Counted from the first letter of the stretch, positions 23,412-32,411 are shown. The stretch: DNA of 64,000 nt from DASUPK01 sp963744105 (GCA_963744105.1 CAVUSJ010000004.1:558001-622000), one strand, 5' to 3'. Numbers and translations are program-made. Notes: a model not told the origin generated them from the letters alone.

Positions 23412-24128
23412 CTACTTCTTCTGCTTGCACTTCTGCGTGGACGTCGAGGTCCTGGTCGAGGCGTCCGCGAACGTGGTCGTCGCCGTGTTGCTCCACTTCT
23501 TCTTCTTGCAGCGCGCCATCACGTAGTAGGTCGTCTGACCCTTCTTCTTCCCCGACTTGACCTTGTTGATCGTCGTGTCGAAGTGCGTGATCGACGTGCC
23601 CGTGGGCGGGATCGACACGGTGAGCGTGTTCGAGGAGGTGTTCAGCACACCGGTAAGGGTCGTGCTGAACGTGTAGGTCGCTCCGGCGAACACGTCCACG
23701 TGCAGATAGACGGCTGGACTGCTACCCGACGGGGTGCCGTTGTAGGCGGCCACCTTGCCGGTCAGAATCCCGCCGTTGATCAGGGCGCTGCCCTGTCCGA
23801 TCTTGCTCTTGCCGCAAACGGCGTCCGCAGTCGACTGCGGGACCGTCGAGATCTGGCTGAGCTGGCACTTCGCGACGTTGCCGGGAGTGAACTTCAGGTC
23901 CTTACTGAACTGAAGCACTGTCTGGGTCGGGGTCGGCAGGAATCCACCGGTGTAGAAGGTCTCGATGTTGTTCGTGATCGACGCCGGCCCGAATGTCTTC
24001 TTCGACTGCTTCTTTGGAGAGACGGTCGCCGTGTAGCTGATGCCTGTGACTGCCGCCGAGGCGGTCGCGGTCATCAGCAGACCTCCCGCCACGGCGAGCG
24101 CTCCGATCAGATATCTGCGCTTTCGCAT
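23412..24128 (-). CDS. Secreted protein, Lys-rich C-terminus
   Basis: The 238-residue exported protein has signal peptide MRKRRYLIGALAVAGGLLMT-ATASA, cleavage near residue 25. A beta-rich domain follows with Cys pairs (VAKCQLSQIS / DAVCGKSKIG), and the basic tail ends ARCKKKKWSN ... TQKCKQKK. ATG 24128 follows GAGAGGAAGC; the longer frame to 24164 is not preferred. The two tail cysteines surrounded by lysine recur in other exported proteins of this window (53.4 kb). Role unknown; probably cell-surface associated. Confidence 0.7.
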   Translation of the reverse strand: MRKRRYLIGALAVAGGLLMTATASAAVTGISYTATVSPKKQSKKTFGPASITNNIETFYTGGFLPTPTQTVLQFSKDLKFTPGNVAKCQLSQISTVPQSTADAVCGKSKIGQGSALINGGILTGKVAAYNGTPSGSSPAVYLHVDVFAGATYTFSTTLTGVLNTSSNTLTVSIPPTGTSITHFDTTINKVKSGKKKGQTTYYVMARCKKKKWSNTATTTFADASTRTSTSTQKCKQKK

Positions 24129-24214
24129 GCTGCTTCCTCTCGTTTCGTTTCGTGTCCTTCCCATTCTCCTCTTGAAACACAGGATTCGGCCGAATGGCTC
24201 GGTCTGGTTCCCTC

Positions 24215-25075
24215 CTACGCGGCCTCCTCGAGCCGCTCGGCGAGGCGGTTCATACCCCGCTGGCGAGCGGCCTTCGCCGCTCCTCGGTAGTCGGTCCGCT
24301 TGTCGCGGGGCCGGGAGACCTTCTGGGTGCGCAGGGTCGCCATGTCCTTGAAGGCGCGCAGGAGGTCCGGATCGGCGGTCAGCGACGTCCGCAGCGCGGG
24401 CCGGGTCTCCCGGATCGCCCGGTCGAGCACCTTCTCGAGCGAGCCGTGCTTGCGGAGCAGCTCGACTGCCGTCTTCTCGCCGACGCCCTTGGCACCCGGG
24501 ATCCCGTCGGAGGGGTCTCCGCGGAGCGCGATCAGGTCGGGCACAAGCTTGGGCTGGATCCCGTAGCGCTCCTTCACCTCCTTCGGCCCCATCAGCTGGC
24601 CGCCCTGCTTACCGGTGCTGACGTAGAGGATCTTCGTGGACCGGCTGGCGCACTGGAACATGTCGCGGTCGCCGGTCATCAGCAGGCTCCGGCCGCCGGC
24701 CCTCTGCTCGGTCAATGCATAGGAGTTGAGGATGTCGTCGGCCTCGAGGTCCTCGGAGCCGGCGATGGTCCAGCCGAAGGCGCCGAAGAAGTCCGCGGAG
24801 TCCTCCCACTGTGGCCCGAGCTCGTCGGGGAAGGCCGCCTCGCGGTCGGCGTGGTAGGCGGGGTAGAGCTCGACCCGGTAGACGGCGGCGTCCGGCCCGA
24901 AGCAGAGGACGACCGCGCGCGGGTCGTGCTTCTCGACCTCACGCAGGATCAGGTTCGCGGTGCCGAGCAGGGCGTTGACCGGCTTGCCGTCCGGGCCCTT
25001 GATCGACTTCGGCAGCGCGTAGAACGCGCGGAAGAGCATCGAGGGGGCGTCGACGGCGAGCAGGGGGCGGGCCAC
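24215..25075 (-). CDS. Stand-alone 5'-3' exonuclease (FEN/PolA N-terminal type)
   Basis: This 286-residue enzyme corresponds to the 5'-nuclease domain of DNA polymerase I. Metal-binding acids are LLAVDAPSMLFRAFYAL (N-terminal Asp), SEDLEADDILNSYAL near 110 and LMTGDRDMFQ near 132. The helix-hairpin-helix is LRGDPSDGIPGAKGVGEKTA near 185. It would remove flaps and RNA primers from DNA. It carries no polymerase domain, as for the second nuclease found in many actinobacteria beside full-length PolA. ATG 25075; 10 bp after the PAP2 gene stop on the same strand. Confidence 0.88.
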   Translation of the reverse strand: MARPLLAVDAPSMLFRAFYALPKSIKGPDGKPVNALLGTANLILREVEKHDPRAVVLCFGPDAAVYRVELYPAYHADREAAFPDELGPQWEDSADFFGAFGWTIAGSEDLEADDILNSYALTEQRAGGRSLLMTGDRDMFQCASRSTKILYVSTGKQGGQLMGPKEVKERYGIQPKLVPDLIALRGDPSDGIPGAKGVGEKTAVELLRKHGSLEKVLDRAIRETRPALRTSLTADPDLLRAFKDMATLRTQKVSRPRDKRTDYRGAAKAARQRGMNRLAERLEEAA

Positions 25076-25085
25076 GCCCCTGACG

Positions 25086-26096
25086 CTAACGCGATGCGCG
25101 CGCCGGCTGGGCTGCGGGGGAGGGCGCCGGCCTGCGTGTCCGCTCGGCCCACTTCTCCGCGCCCCAATTGACGAGCAGGATCGTGGCGGCGGCGTAGGTC
25201 CAGCCGAGCAGGATGTCGATCAGGTAGTGCTCGCCGAGATACATCAGCGACAGCCCCATTCCGATCGGGTATGCGACGAGCAGCGGCCGCCAGCGCGAGT
25301 TCAGCCGCGGCCAGAGGAAGAGGCAGATCAGCATCGTGTAGCCGGCGTGCAGCGACGGCACCGCCGCCACGTCGTTGCCCCAGTCCGTCCCCTTCTGGAA
25401 CATCGCGCCGGCCTTCGGCACCGGCAGGTTGTTCACCACCGCATGGTTGATCCGGTAGGTGAGGTCGACGTAGCCGTGGTCGGCCGCGAGCCAGGGCGGC
25501 GCCGCCGGGAAGACGACGTATGTGACGAGGCCCAGCGCCGCAAGGACGACGATGCAGGCGGCGAAGCGGTGGAACCACTGGTAGCGATAGAGCCAGATCG
25601 CGACGGCGACCAGCAGGGTGGCGAAGAAGTGCGAGAACCAGAACGAGAACGCGGCGTAGTCCCAGAAGTGCAGGTGGCCGGGGGTGTAGAGCGCATCCTG
25701 CAGGCGAACCGTCGGCACCTTCCCGAGCCCGAGGATCTTGTCCGCGTGAACGGGCGCGCCCCAGTGGATCGCGAAGAGGTTGCCGTCGGCCACGCCCCTG
25801 AGCAGGTCGTAGGCGAGCAGCGCGACGATGATCGGCAGCCAGTCCTTGATCAGGCGCCTGACCGTGTGCTGCCCGTCTCCGATCGAGAGGGCGAGCATCA
25901 GGCCGACGATCCAGACGAAGATCCAGTCCTGCGAGTAGGGGAGGCCGACCCGGTCGATCGCGACCGCCGTTCCCAGCAGGTAGATCGACGGGAAGGCGAC
26001 GCGCGCGACCCAATGGGAGCGCCAGCTCGGCTTCTCGTTCCTCTCTCGGTCGGCCGCCTGAGACTTGCCTCCCTCGGCAACCGCGGTGCTGCTCAT
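25086..26096 (-). CDS. PAP2-superfamily membrane enzyme (inositol-phosphoceramide-synthase-like)
   Basis: The 336-residue protein has about six to eight membrane helices after a charged 28-residue start. The lipid phosphatase/transferase motifs are VPSLHAGYTMLICLF (C2, catalytic His) near 246 and SLMYLGEHYLIDILLGW (C3, nucleophile His) near 283. The helix set before C2 (AAFSFWFSHFFATLLVAVAI, AAPPWLAA) matches the Aur1/inositol phosphorylceramide synthase-like branch. It probably transfers or removes a phospho-group on a membrane lipid at the outer face. Substrate unknown. Confidence 0.82.
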   Translation of the reverse strand: MSSTAVAEGGKSQAADRERNEKPSWRSHWVARVAFPSIYLLGTAVAIDRVGLPYSQDWIFVWIVGLMLALSIGDGQHTVRRLIKDWLPIIVALLAYDLLRGVADGNLFAIHWGAPVHADKILGLGKVPTVRLQDALYTPGHLHFWDYAAFSFWFSHFFATLLVAVAIWLYRYQWFHRFAACIVVLAALGLVTYVVFPAAPPWLAADHGYVDLTYRINHAVVNNLPVPKAGAMFQKGTDWGNDVAAVPSLHAGYTMLICLFLWPRLNSRWRPLLVAYPIGMGLSLMYLGEHYLIDILLGWTYAAATILLVNWGAEKWAERTRRPAPSPAAQPARASR

Positions 26097-26166
26097 GCGA
26101 GGAGCCTAGGGAAAAACCTTCACCGGATATTCACAATTTCTCGGCCGAATTTCGTCTTGCGGCGTC

Positions 26167-26802
26167 CTACGCGCGGACGCCGAGCAACGCCGCCTCGACC
26201 TCGCGGAGGCGGTCCACGTCGCCCCGGATCCCGACCGCGGCGTCGTTGAATAGGAACGCCTGGGCGAGCTTGACGATCGCGAAGCCGAGCACCGACGGCT
26301 CCACCGGCGGTTCGTACGTCCCGGCCTCGGCCTCCTCGGCGATCAGAGCCGTGATCAGCTCGACGATCCGCGGCTGGACGATCCCGGCGCCCGAGGCGAT
26401 GATCCGCAGCGAGGCGTCGCGCTCCTGCTCGACGAAGGCGCGCAGCGCCGGCGCGTCGGCGAGGGCGCGGTTGAAGCGGTCGAAGGTGTCCAGCAGGCCC
26501 GGGCCGCCGTTCCCCGCCAGGCCGGAGCGCGCCTCCTCGAGGACGGGCTCCGTCGCCCGGATGATCACCTCGCCGAGCAGCTTCTCCCGCGAGCCGAACC
26601 AGCGGTAGATCGTCGCGCGGCCGAGGCCCAGCTCGCCGGCGATCGCCTGGACGTCGACCCGGCGCCCGCGCAGGTAGCGATGCAGCCCGGCCTCGAGGAC
26701 GTCCTCCCGAGAGGCGGCCGCCGGGCGGCCGCGCGGCTTCACTTCCGCCTGCAGCGGCTCCGCGGTCGGTGCTCGGCCCGTCTGTGCTTCCTTCGCTTGC
26801 AC
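26167..26802 (-). CDS. TetR-family regulator downstream of P450
   Basis: This 211-residue TetR-type regulator has the helix-turn-helix VDVQAIAGELGLGRATIYRW-FGSREKLLGEVI at about residues 48-80, and the C-terminal domain resembles the QsdR group (IASGAGIVQPRIVELITALI). It is co-oriented with the P450 gene 147 bp upstream. It may control the P450/SDR intergenic region, where a palindrome is seen at 28253-28270. Confidence 0.8.
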   Translation of the reverse strand: MQAKEAQTGRAPTAEPLQAEVKPRGRPAAASREDVLEAGLHRYLRGRRVDVQAIAGELGLGRATIYRWFGSREKLLGEVIIRATEPVLEEARSGLAGNGGPGLLDTFDRFNRALADAPALRAFVEQERDASLRIIASGAGIVQPRIVELITALIAEEAEAGTYEPPVEPSVLGFAIVKLAQAFLFNDAAVGIRGDVDRLREVEAALLGVRA

Positions 26803-26949
26803 GCCTTGCCCTTTCCGGTCGCGCCGGCGGTGCCGGCGGGTGGAACGGAGGCCGGCTGGGCCGGATCCCCGCCGACCACGGCTCCGTGCGCGTCGGCGAC
26901 GAAATCGTAATCCGGTGGCAGGCCATCAGGCGCCGCGAAGGTCCTGCGG

Positions 26950-28218
26950 CTACCAGGTGACGGGCAGCGTCTTCAGCTGGTTGAGGAAGGCGGAGACCGC
27001 CGGGACGGGCGTGCCTGCCGGCTTCATCTCGGGGAAGCGCTTCAGCGTCTCCTCGAAGAGGATCCGGAGCTCCAGCCGGGCGAGGGCCGCGCCGAGGCAG
27101 AAGTGCCGGCCGCCCGCGCCGAAGGCCTGGTGCTCGGGGTTGCGATGGATGTCGAAGCGGTCTGGGTCCTCGTAGACGTCCTCGTCCCGGTTCGAGCTCA
27201 CGTACCACATGAGCACCTTGTCGCCCTCGGAGATCTGCTTGCCGCCGATCTCGGTGTCCTCGGTCGCCGTGCGGCGGAAGTGGGCGAAGGCGGGATACAT
27301 ACGCAGTGCCTCTTCGACGGCGCCCGGGATCAGCGAGGGGTCGTCGGCCAGCATCTTCATCTGCTCGGGATGCTCGAGCAGCGCGCGCATCCCGCTGGTA
27401 TAGGTGGCCTTGGTCGAGTCGTTGCCGGCTGCGACCAGGAGGAAGAAGCCCATGACGATCTCATGCTCCTCGAGCTTCTGCCCGTCGATCTCGGCGTGGA
27501 CGAGGACGCTGGTGAGGTCGTCGGTCGGGTTCTCGCGGCGCTCGACGATCATCTCGCGGCAGCGCTCGAAGATCTCCGGGATGTCCTGCTCGAGGACCTG
27601 CTCGAGCCCACCGGGGTTGAGGTCCTCGTCGCCGAAGCCGAGCGCCGAGTTCATGAGCTTGGCCCAGATGGCGTCGTCCTTCTCCGGGATCCCCATGAAG
27701 CTTCCGATCACCCGCGAGACGACGGGCTGCGCCACGTCGTTCACCAGGTCGCACTCACCTCGCGGCGCTACGTCGTCGAGAACGCGCTCGGCGATCGCCC
27801 GGATCGCGTCCTCGTGCTCGGCGATCCGCTTCGGGGTGAAGCCGCGCTGGAAGAGCATCTTCAGCCGGTCGTGCTTCGGCGGGTCCATGCCGATGAACAT
27901 CGCCTGCTGCAGCTCGAGTGGGACGGCGTGGGTCAGGCCGGTGACACCGCCGCGCTCGGACGAGTAGGTCTTGTGGTCGAGGCTGACCTCGCGGATGTGC
28001 TCCGCCTTGCTCAGCGACCAGAAGCCGTCCTCATCCGGGTACTCGGAGATCACCTCGGTCCGGTGCACGGGGCACCGGGCGCGAAACTCCCTGAAGACCG
28101 CGTGAGGAGGGCCGCCCTCCCAGTTGGGGCGCTCGGTGAGCTCGATCGCCTCGAGCTCCTCCTGGCTCAGCGTCGACGGGTCCTTCGCGGCGAGCTCTTC
28201 CTGGACGGGCTTGTTCAT
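26950..28218 (-). CDS. Cytochrome P450
   Basis: This 422-residue soluble bacterial P450 has an I-helix FFLLVAAGNDSTKATYTSG with Asn-Asp-Ser-Thr near residue 262, K-helix EEALRMYP (ExxR) near 298, and heme-binding loop FGAGGRHFCLGAALARLELR with the cysteine thiolate near 373. The N-terminus (PNWEGGPPHAVFREFRARCP) resembles steroid/terpene-oxidising families such as CYP125/CYP142. It needs a ferredoxin and reductase; the ferredoxin at 19025 is a candidate. It is divergent from SDR and decarboxylase genes, suggesting a catabolic or tailoring pathway for a hydrophobic compound. Confidence 0.9.
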   Translation of the reverse strand: MNKPVQEELAAKDPSTLSQEELEAIELTERPNWEGGPPHAVFREFRARCPVHRTEVISEYPDEDGFWSLSKAEHIREVSLDHKTYSSERGGVTGLTHAVPLELQQAMFIGMDPPKHDRLKMLFQRGFTPKRIAEHEDAIRAIAERVLDDVAPRGECDLVNDVAQPVVSRVIGSFMGIPEKDDAIWAKLMNSALGFGDEDLNPGGLEQVLEQDIPEIFERCREMIVERRENPTDDLTSVLVHAEIDGQKLEEHEIVMGFFLLVAAGNDSTKATYTSGMRALLEHPEQMKMLADDPSLIPGAVEEALRMYPAFAHFRRTATEDTEIGGKQISEGDKVLMWYVSSNRDEDVYEDPDRFDIHRNPEHQAFGAGGRHFCLGAALARLELRILFEETLKRFPEMKPAGTPVPAVSAFLNQLKTLPVTW

Positions 28219-28252
28219 CGCAAAATCCTCTCCACGGTGTTGCGGCAGCTTA

Positions 28253-28270
28253 ACTGGCCAGCCAGCCAGT
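28253..28270. promoter_or_regulatory. Operator-like inverted repeat between P450 and SDR
   Basis: ACTGGC-CAGCCA-GCCAGT has perfect 6-bp arms, lying 35 bp before the P450 start and 77 bp before the SDR start. A TetR-type site is likely. Confidence 0.55.
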
Positions 28271-28346
28271 CTCTACCGGCCGGAGAAGCTCCCGGCCCCT
28301 CCAACACCTCACGCCGGGCAGCCTACTCCCTGTAAGGTCGCCCGCC

Positions 28347-29183
28347 GTGGCGGAGCAACCGGCCGATGCGACCAGCGCCGAGAGCAGGGGAGAGGCCCCC
28401 GGCAGGGACAGGCTCGCGGGCCGGCGGATCCTGGTGGTGGGCGCCGGGCAGGAGGATCACGGGCTCGAGGACCCGCCGATCGGGAACGGCCGCGCGATGT
28501 CGGTGCTCTTCGGCCGCGAGGGCGCCTCGGTGGCGGTCGCGGACCTGAACGAGGGGACCGCGAAGGTGACGGCGGAGCTGGTCGAGGCCGAGGGAGCCCG
28601 GGCGGAGGTCATCGCGGCGGATGCCGCGGACGAGGAGCAGGCGACGAGGATGTTCGAGACCGCGGCCGAGGCCCTCGGCGGGCTGGACGGAGTGGTGATG
28701 AACCTGGGGATCGGAGCCGGACTCGGCATCGCGGGGACCAGCGTCGAGGACTGGGACAGGGTGATGGCGGTCAACCTCCGCTCGCACTTCCTCGGCTGCA
28801 AGCTCGGGCTGGCCGCGATGAGGGAGGAGGGAGGGGCGATCGTCCTCGCCGGCTCAATAGCCTCCCGCGAGGTGATGCCGTTTCCCGCCTACGCTGCGTC
28901 GAAGGCCGCTCTCGAGGCGCTCTGCCGCCAGTCGGCCGTCGAGGGCGCGCCCACGGTCCGGACCAACCTCTTGCTCCCTGGGCTGATCGACACCTCCCTC
29001 GGGCGGCTGGCGTCACAGGTCAGCCCGCTCCGCGATCAGGTGCGGATCCCGGCCCGCCGCCAGGGGACGGCGTGGGAGGTCGCATACGGCGCGCTCTATC
29101 TGCTCTCCGGCGAGTCGAGCTACGTCACCGGCCAGAGCCTCATCGTCGACGGTGGCCTGACGGTCGGGCCGAGGGCGGGCTGA
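28347..29183 (+). CDS. Short-chain dehydrogenase/reductase
   Basis: The 278-residue SDR has a cofactor loop ILVVGAGQEDHGLEDPPIGNG near residue 28, longer than the classical GxxxGxG, VAVADLN after strand 2 (NAD preference), VVMNLGIGAGLG in place of NNAG, and the catalytic triad Ser in LAGSIAS near 172 and YAASK near 185. The C-terminus SYVTGQSLIVDGG is normal. GTG start. It overlaps the next gene by TGATGA. It probably oxidises or reduces a carbonyl/alcohol in the same pathway as the P450. Confidence 0.85.
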   Translation: MAEQPADATSAESRGEAPGRDRLAGRRILVVGAGQEDHGLEDPPIGNGRAMSVLFGREGASVAVADLNEGTAKVTAELVEAEGARAEVIAADAADEEQATRMFETAAEALGGLDGVVMNLGIGAGLGIAGTSVEDWDRVMAVNLRSHFLGCKLGLAAMREEGGAIVLAGSIASREVMPFPAYAASKAALEALCRQSAVEGAPTVRTNLLLPGLIDTSLGRLASQVSPLRDQVRIPARRQGTAWEVAYGALYLLSGESSYVTGQSLIVDGGLTVGPRAG

Positions 29184-29740
29184 TGAGCGAGCCGCGGATC
29201 CCACCGCTGTCGCCGGACGAGTGGGATGGCGAGATCAAGCAGATCCTGGAGGCCGTGCCCGGGGGAGTCGAGAACCGGCTCGGCGACAACAACATCTTCC
29301 CCACCCTCGCCCAGCACCCCGAGCTCTTTCGCGCCTGGCTTCGCTTCGGCGGGTACCTGCTCACCTCCGGCCAGCTCCCCGGCCGCGACCGCGAGCTGCT
29401 CATCCTCCGGACGGCGGTCAACTGCAGCTCCTCCTATGAGTGGGGGCAGCATGTGCGCATCTCCCTCGCGGGGGGAATCGAGCGAGTGGTGATCGACCGG
29501 GTCCTGGAGGGCCCCGCTGCCGAGGGATGGACCCCGCACGAGTCGGCGCTGCTCCGCGCGGCCGACGAGCTCCACGCCGTCTCGCGGATCTCGGACGACA
29601 CCTGGGGGAAGCTCGCCGAGACCTTCGACACCGAGCAGCTCATGGAGACGGCGCTGGTCGTCGGCCACTACCAGATGCTCGCGGGGGCGCTGAACAGCTT
29701 CGGCGTCGAGCTCGACGAGGGCCTCGAGCCCCTCCCGTAG
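29183..29740 (+). CDS. Carboxymuconolactone decarboxylase family protein
   Basis: The 185-residue AhpD-like all-helical protein has FRAWLRFGGYLLTSGQLPGR-DRELLILRTAVNCSSSYEWG with QHVRISLAGGI. A single Cys near residue 83 precedes the YEWGQH signature, so the AhpD CxxC disulfide is absent; the protein is of the gamma-carboxymuconolactone decarboxylase-like type. The ATG overlaps the SDR stop, so translation is coupled. A decarboxylase or peroxide role is possible. Confidence 0.8.
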   Translation: MSEPRIPPLSPDEWDGEIKQILEAVPGGVENRLGDNNIFPTLAQHPELFRAWLRFGGYLLTSGQLPGRDRELLILRTAVNCSSSYEWGQHVRISLAGGIERVVIDRVLEGPAAEGWTPHESALLRAADELHAVSRISDDTWGKLAETFDTEQLMETALVVGHYQMLAGALNSFGVELDEGLEPLP

Positions 29741-29750
29741 GGTTCCGGGC

Positions 29751-30206
29751 GTGAAGCCGGTCACCACCTCGATCGAGGTCCCGAACTCGACCCACGAGGT
29801 CTACGAGTTCCTCGATGTCCTCGGCAACCACGAGGTGTTCATGGACCACTTCATGGTCGACTGGCAGCTCTCGGGCCCGAAGCGCGGGGTGGGGGCGAAG
29901 GCCAACGTTCGCGTCAAGGCCACGGCCGAGAAGGACTGGACCGACGTCGAGATCGTGGAGGCGGACTCCGGTCGGCGCCTGGTGGAGGAGACGATCGGCG
30001 GTCCCAGTGCCAAGCGCCGCACCCGCGGCACGTACCACCTCGAGGCGCTGCCCGACGGCGGCACCAGGATCACCTTCGAGCTCGAGTTCCTCGAGATGCC
30101 CACCGGCGAGCGGCTGATGGGGCCGCTCAACCGCGCCTACGTCAGGCGCATCAACCGGAAGGCGATGAGGCGCCTCAAGGAGCGCCTCACCGCCCAACCG
30201 GATTGA
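29751..30206 (+). CDS. SRPBCC (polyketide cyclase/START-like) protein
   Basis: This 151-residue single-domain SRPBCC protein begins TSIEVPNSTHEVYEFLDVLG, with DWTDVEIVEADSGRRLVEET and the final strand-helix GGTRITFELEFLEMPTGERL. It holds a hydrophobic pocket for lipids or polyketides. GTG start 10 bp after the decarboxylase stop. It is probably part of the P450-SDR pathway as a binding protein or cyclase. Confidence 0.78.
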   Translation: MKPVTTSIEVPNSTHEVYEFLDVLGNHEVFMDHFMVDWQLSGPKRGVGAKANVRVKATAEKDWTDVEIVEADSGRRLVEETIGGPSAKRRTRGTYHLEALPDGGTRITFELEFLEMPTGERLMGPLNRAYVRRINRKAMRRLKERLTAQPD

Positions 30207-30305
30207 TCTCCTAGTGCGTCGCCGAGGCCAGGACGCTGGCCGCGCCCTGCGAGGGCGTACACCGGGGAGCCTTCGCTCTTCGGAATGGTCGAGAATGCGC
30301 ACCCG

Positions 30306-30797
30306 ATGAGCCGAATTCGACTCAGCCATCTGTTGCCGGCGCTGCTGGCCGTGGCGCTGATCGCCCTGCTCGCCGGCTGCGGCTCGGACTCGAGCGGCGA
30401 GACGAGCACCGCCGCGAGCGTGTCGATCCCGAGCCCGACCTCGCCGATCCCGACCACGACGGCGGCGAGCACGAGCCCGACTGCTGGCGGCAAGAAGCAG
30501 CGGCAGACCACCACCACGTCAGGCGCCTCGTCCTCCTGCTCGATCCCGGACGCCTACCAGGACTTCAAGTACACCGGTCTCGACTGCTCCGCCGCACTCG
30601 CGGTCGCGACGGCCTGGGACCAGAACGGCAAGACCTGCAACACGGTCGACAATCCCGAGTCCCCGATCGGCCCCCAGCGCACCTGCTCGGTCGAGGGCTT
30701 CTCCTGCCTCGCCAAGCGGGACATCCACTCCGACGCCCGCTTCGTCACCTGCACGCAGGGCGGTCAGAGCGTGCGCTTCACCTGGCTGCCGGCATAG
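30306..30797 (+). CDS. Lipoprotein, Ser/Thr-rich linker
   Basis: The 163-residue protein has lipobox LLAVALIALLAGCGSDSSGE (Cys near 24), a Ser/Thr/Pro linker, a Lys/Arg/Gln patch, and then a small domain with six cysteines (SSCSIPDAYQ, TGLDCSAALA, KTCNTVDN, RTCSVEGFSCLAKRD, VTCTQGG) probably in disulfides. The domain may be a small extracellular binding module. No family was recognised. Confidence 0.65.
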   Translation: MSRIRLSHLLPALLAVALIALLAGCGSDSSGETSTAASVSIPSPTSPIPTTTAASTSPTAGGKKQRQTTTTSGASSSCSIPDAYQDFKYTGLDCSAALAVATAWDQNGKTCNTVDNPESPIGPQRTCSVEGFSCLAKRDIHSDARFVTCTQGGQSVRFTWLPA

Positions 30798-30840
30798 CTA
30801 CGGCCCCCTTCAACGCTTGGAGGTGTGATTTTCGAAACCG

Positions 30841-30881
30841 CCGCCTTGCATGGAAAGGGGCACTCCGCGGCGCGAGATACT
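30841..30881 (+). promoter_or_regulatory. Leaderless promoter module of SnoaL paralogue D
   Basis: CCGCCTT-GCATGG-AAAGGGG hairpin-like element, then GATACT (30876-30881), then 9 nt to the ATG at 30891. Confidence 0.6.
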
Positions 30882-30890
30882 GCGTGGGCG

Positions 30891-31313
30891 ATGTCGGAGG
30901 AGCAGGTCGAGATAGTCCGGCGCGGGTGGGAAGGGTTCAAGGTGGGCATGGCGCGGGGCGATCCCGCTGGGGGTGCCTTCGAGTCCGGCGCCTACGCCCC
31001 CGATTGCGAGTGGCTGCCCCCGAAGGAGTTCCCGGGTCCTCGTGTCTATCGGGGCCGTGAGGGATTTGCCGAGTTCATGCGCCCCTGGACCGAGGACTTC
31101 GACCAGTTCACCCTTCGGCTCGAACGGCTGATCGACGCTGGTGATGACCGTGTCGTCGGTCTGTTCCACCACACGGCAACCGGAAAAGCGAGTGGCGTCC
31201 CGGTCGAGCTCCACCAAGGGCTGATCTGGGAGTTTGCAGGTGACCGCGTGATCCGGTACCGCAACTACGGCGATCACGCGGGTGCCCTCAAAGCCGCCGG
31301 GCTGTCGGAGTAG
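30891..31313 (+). CDS. SnoaL/NTF2-like protein, paralogue D
   Basis: The 140-residue paralogue begins MSEEQVEIVRRGWEGFKVGM and ends GALKAAGLSE. Cavity elements are YRGREGFAEFMRPWTEDFDQ and VVGLFHHTATGKASGVPVEL. Residues 20-35 hold an insertion (RGDPAGGAFESGAY) not seen in A or E. The ATG at 30891 is fixed by the 9-nt gap to GATACT. Function unknown. Confidence 0.8.
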   Translation: MSEEQVEIVRRGWEGFKVGMARGDPAGGAFESGAYAPDCEWLPPKEFPGPRVYRGREGFAEFMRPWTEDFDQFTLRLERLIDAGDDRVVGLFHHTATGKASGVPVELHQGLIWEFAGDRVIRYRNYGDHAGALKAAGLSE

Positions 31314-31481
31314 CCGTCTCGGCTCGGACTCGTGCACGCCGCCCTTCTCCGCGAGGATCTTGCAGGCCGACTCGAGATCCTTGCCTCTGTCCGATCGTGT
31401 GGGGCCGCTCGTGACGGCTTCGCCTGAATCCGGGTTTTCCCGCGGCAGGGCAGCCACGGTTACGCTCCTCATGGAGAAGGA

Positions 31482-32411
31482 GTGGAAGACGAAGGCACCC
31501 CGATAGAGCGCTCCGAGACGGAGCCCGCGGGGCCGGAGGACGCGGCTCCCGCCAGTCCGAATGGGACGGTCGACTCGCTCGTCGGCCGAACGATCGGGCC
31601 GGTCGCGCGCGCGGGCTGGCAGGGCGCGCGGGGCGTCGCCAGGCGGCTCGGCCTCGACCGGGCGATCGACCACGGGGTCGACCGGGCCCTCGACAGCGAG
31701 ACGGCGGCGCGAGCGACCGAGCGGTTTCTCGACAACCAGACGACCAAGCGGGTCTGGGACAAGGTCCTGGAGAGCGATGAGGCGCAGAAGCTCGTCGAGC
31801 GGGTGGCCGAGGCGCCCGAGGTGCGCGCCGCCATCACCAGCCAGGGGATCGGGCTGCTCGAGGACCTGCGCCGCGGGGTCCGAAGTGCATCCCGCCGGAT
31901 CGACACTCTGATCGAGAATGCCGCACGCCGCGTGCTGCGCAGGCAGCGACGCGAGCGCCGCCCCATCTTCGCGGGCGCCTTCAGCCGCGTCCTCGCGCTC
32001 GCGATCGACGGGGGAATCGTCTACGGGTCGCTGCTGGTGGTTTCCGCGGCGATCGCGGCGCTCGTCAACGCCCTCGCCAGGGGGGACCAGCACGCGGGCA
32101 CGGTCGTCGTGGCCATCGGCGCCTCGATCTGGGCGATGGTCGCGGCCGCCTACCTCCTGATCCTCTGGTCGGGAGCCGGCCGGACCGTCGGCATGTCATT
32201 CGTGGCGATCCGCATGCTCTCCGAGGACGGAGAGCCGGTCAGGCCGGGCCAGGCGATTCGCCGGCTCTTCTGGGTTCTACTCGCGGCGCTGCCGTTCTTC
32301 CTCGGCTACTGGGGCGTCCTCTTCGAGGGTGAGCGCCGTGGCTGGCCGGACCGCCGGGTCGGGACTGTCGTCTGCTACGCCGACCCTGAGCTGGACAAGG
32401 ACGTGGTCTAG
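31482..32411 (+). CDS. RDD-domain membrane protein with helical N-terminus
   Basis: The 309-residue protein has a 150-residue soluble, amphipathic helical region (VARRLGLDRAIDHGVDRALD and similar), which may be coiled. An RDD domain follows: AFSRVLALAIDGGIVYGSLL (Arg and Asp in helix 1), a second helix, GAGRTVGMSFVAIRML, and FWVLLAALPFFLGYWGVLF. RDD proteins are often transporters or antiporters of ions. GTG follows GGAGAAGGA. Role uncertain. Confidence 0.7.
   Translation: MEDEGTPIERSETEPAGPEDAAPASPNGTVDSLVGRTIGPVARAGWQGARGVARRLGLDRAIDHGVDRALDSETAARATERFLDNQTTKRVWDKVLESDEAQKLVERVAEAPEVRAAITSQGIGLLEDLRRGVRSASRRIDTLIENAARRVLRRQRRERRPIFAGAFSRVLALAIDGGIVYGSLLVVSAAIAALVNALARGDQHAGTVVVAIGASIWAMVAAAYLLILWSGAGRTVGMSFVAIRMLSEDGEPVRPGQAIRRLFWVLLAALPFFLGYWGVLFEGERRGWPDRRVGTVVCYADPELDKDVV

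Noticed and set aside
27103..28335. 410-residue plus-strand frame opposite the P450
   Set aside because: Its composition is that of a GC-shadow (Val/Asp/Leu/Arg) and the P450 on the other strand is unambiguous.
30810..32093. 427-residue minus-strand frame over SnoaL paralogue D and the RDD gene
   Set aside because: Antisense to two well-supported genes and without domain-like sequence.
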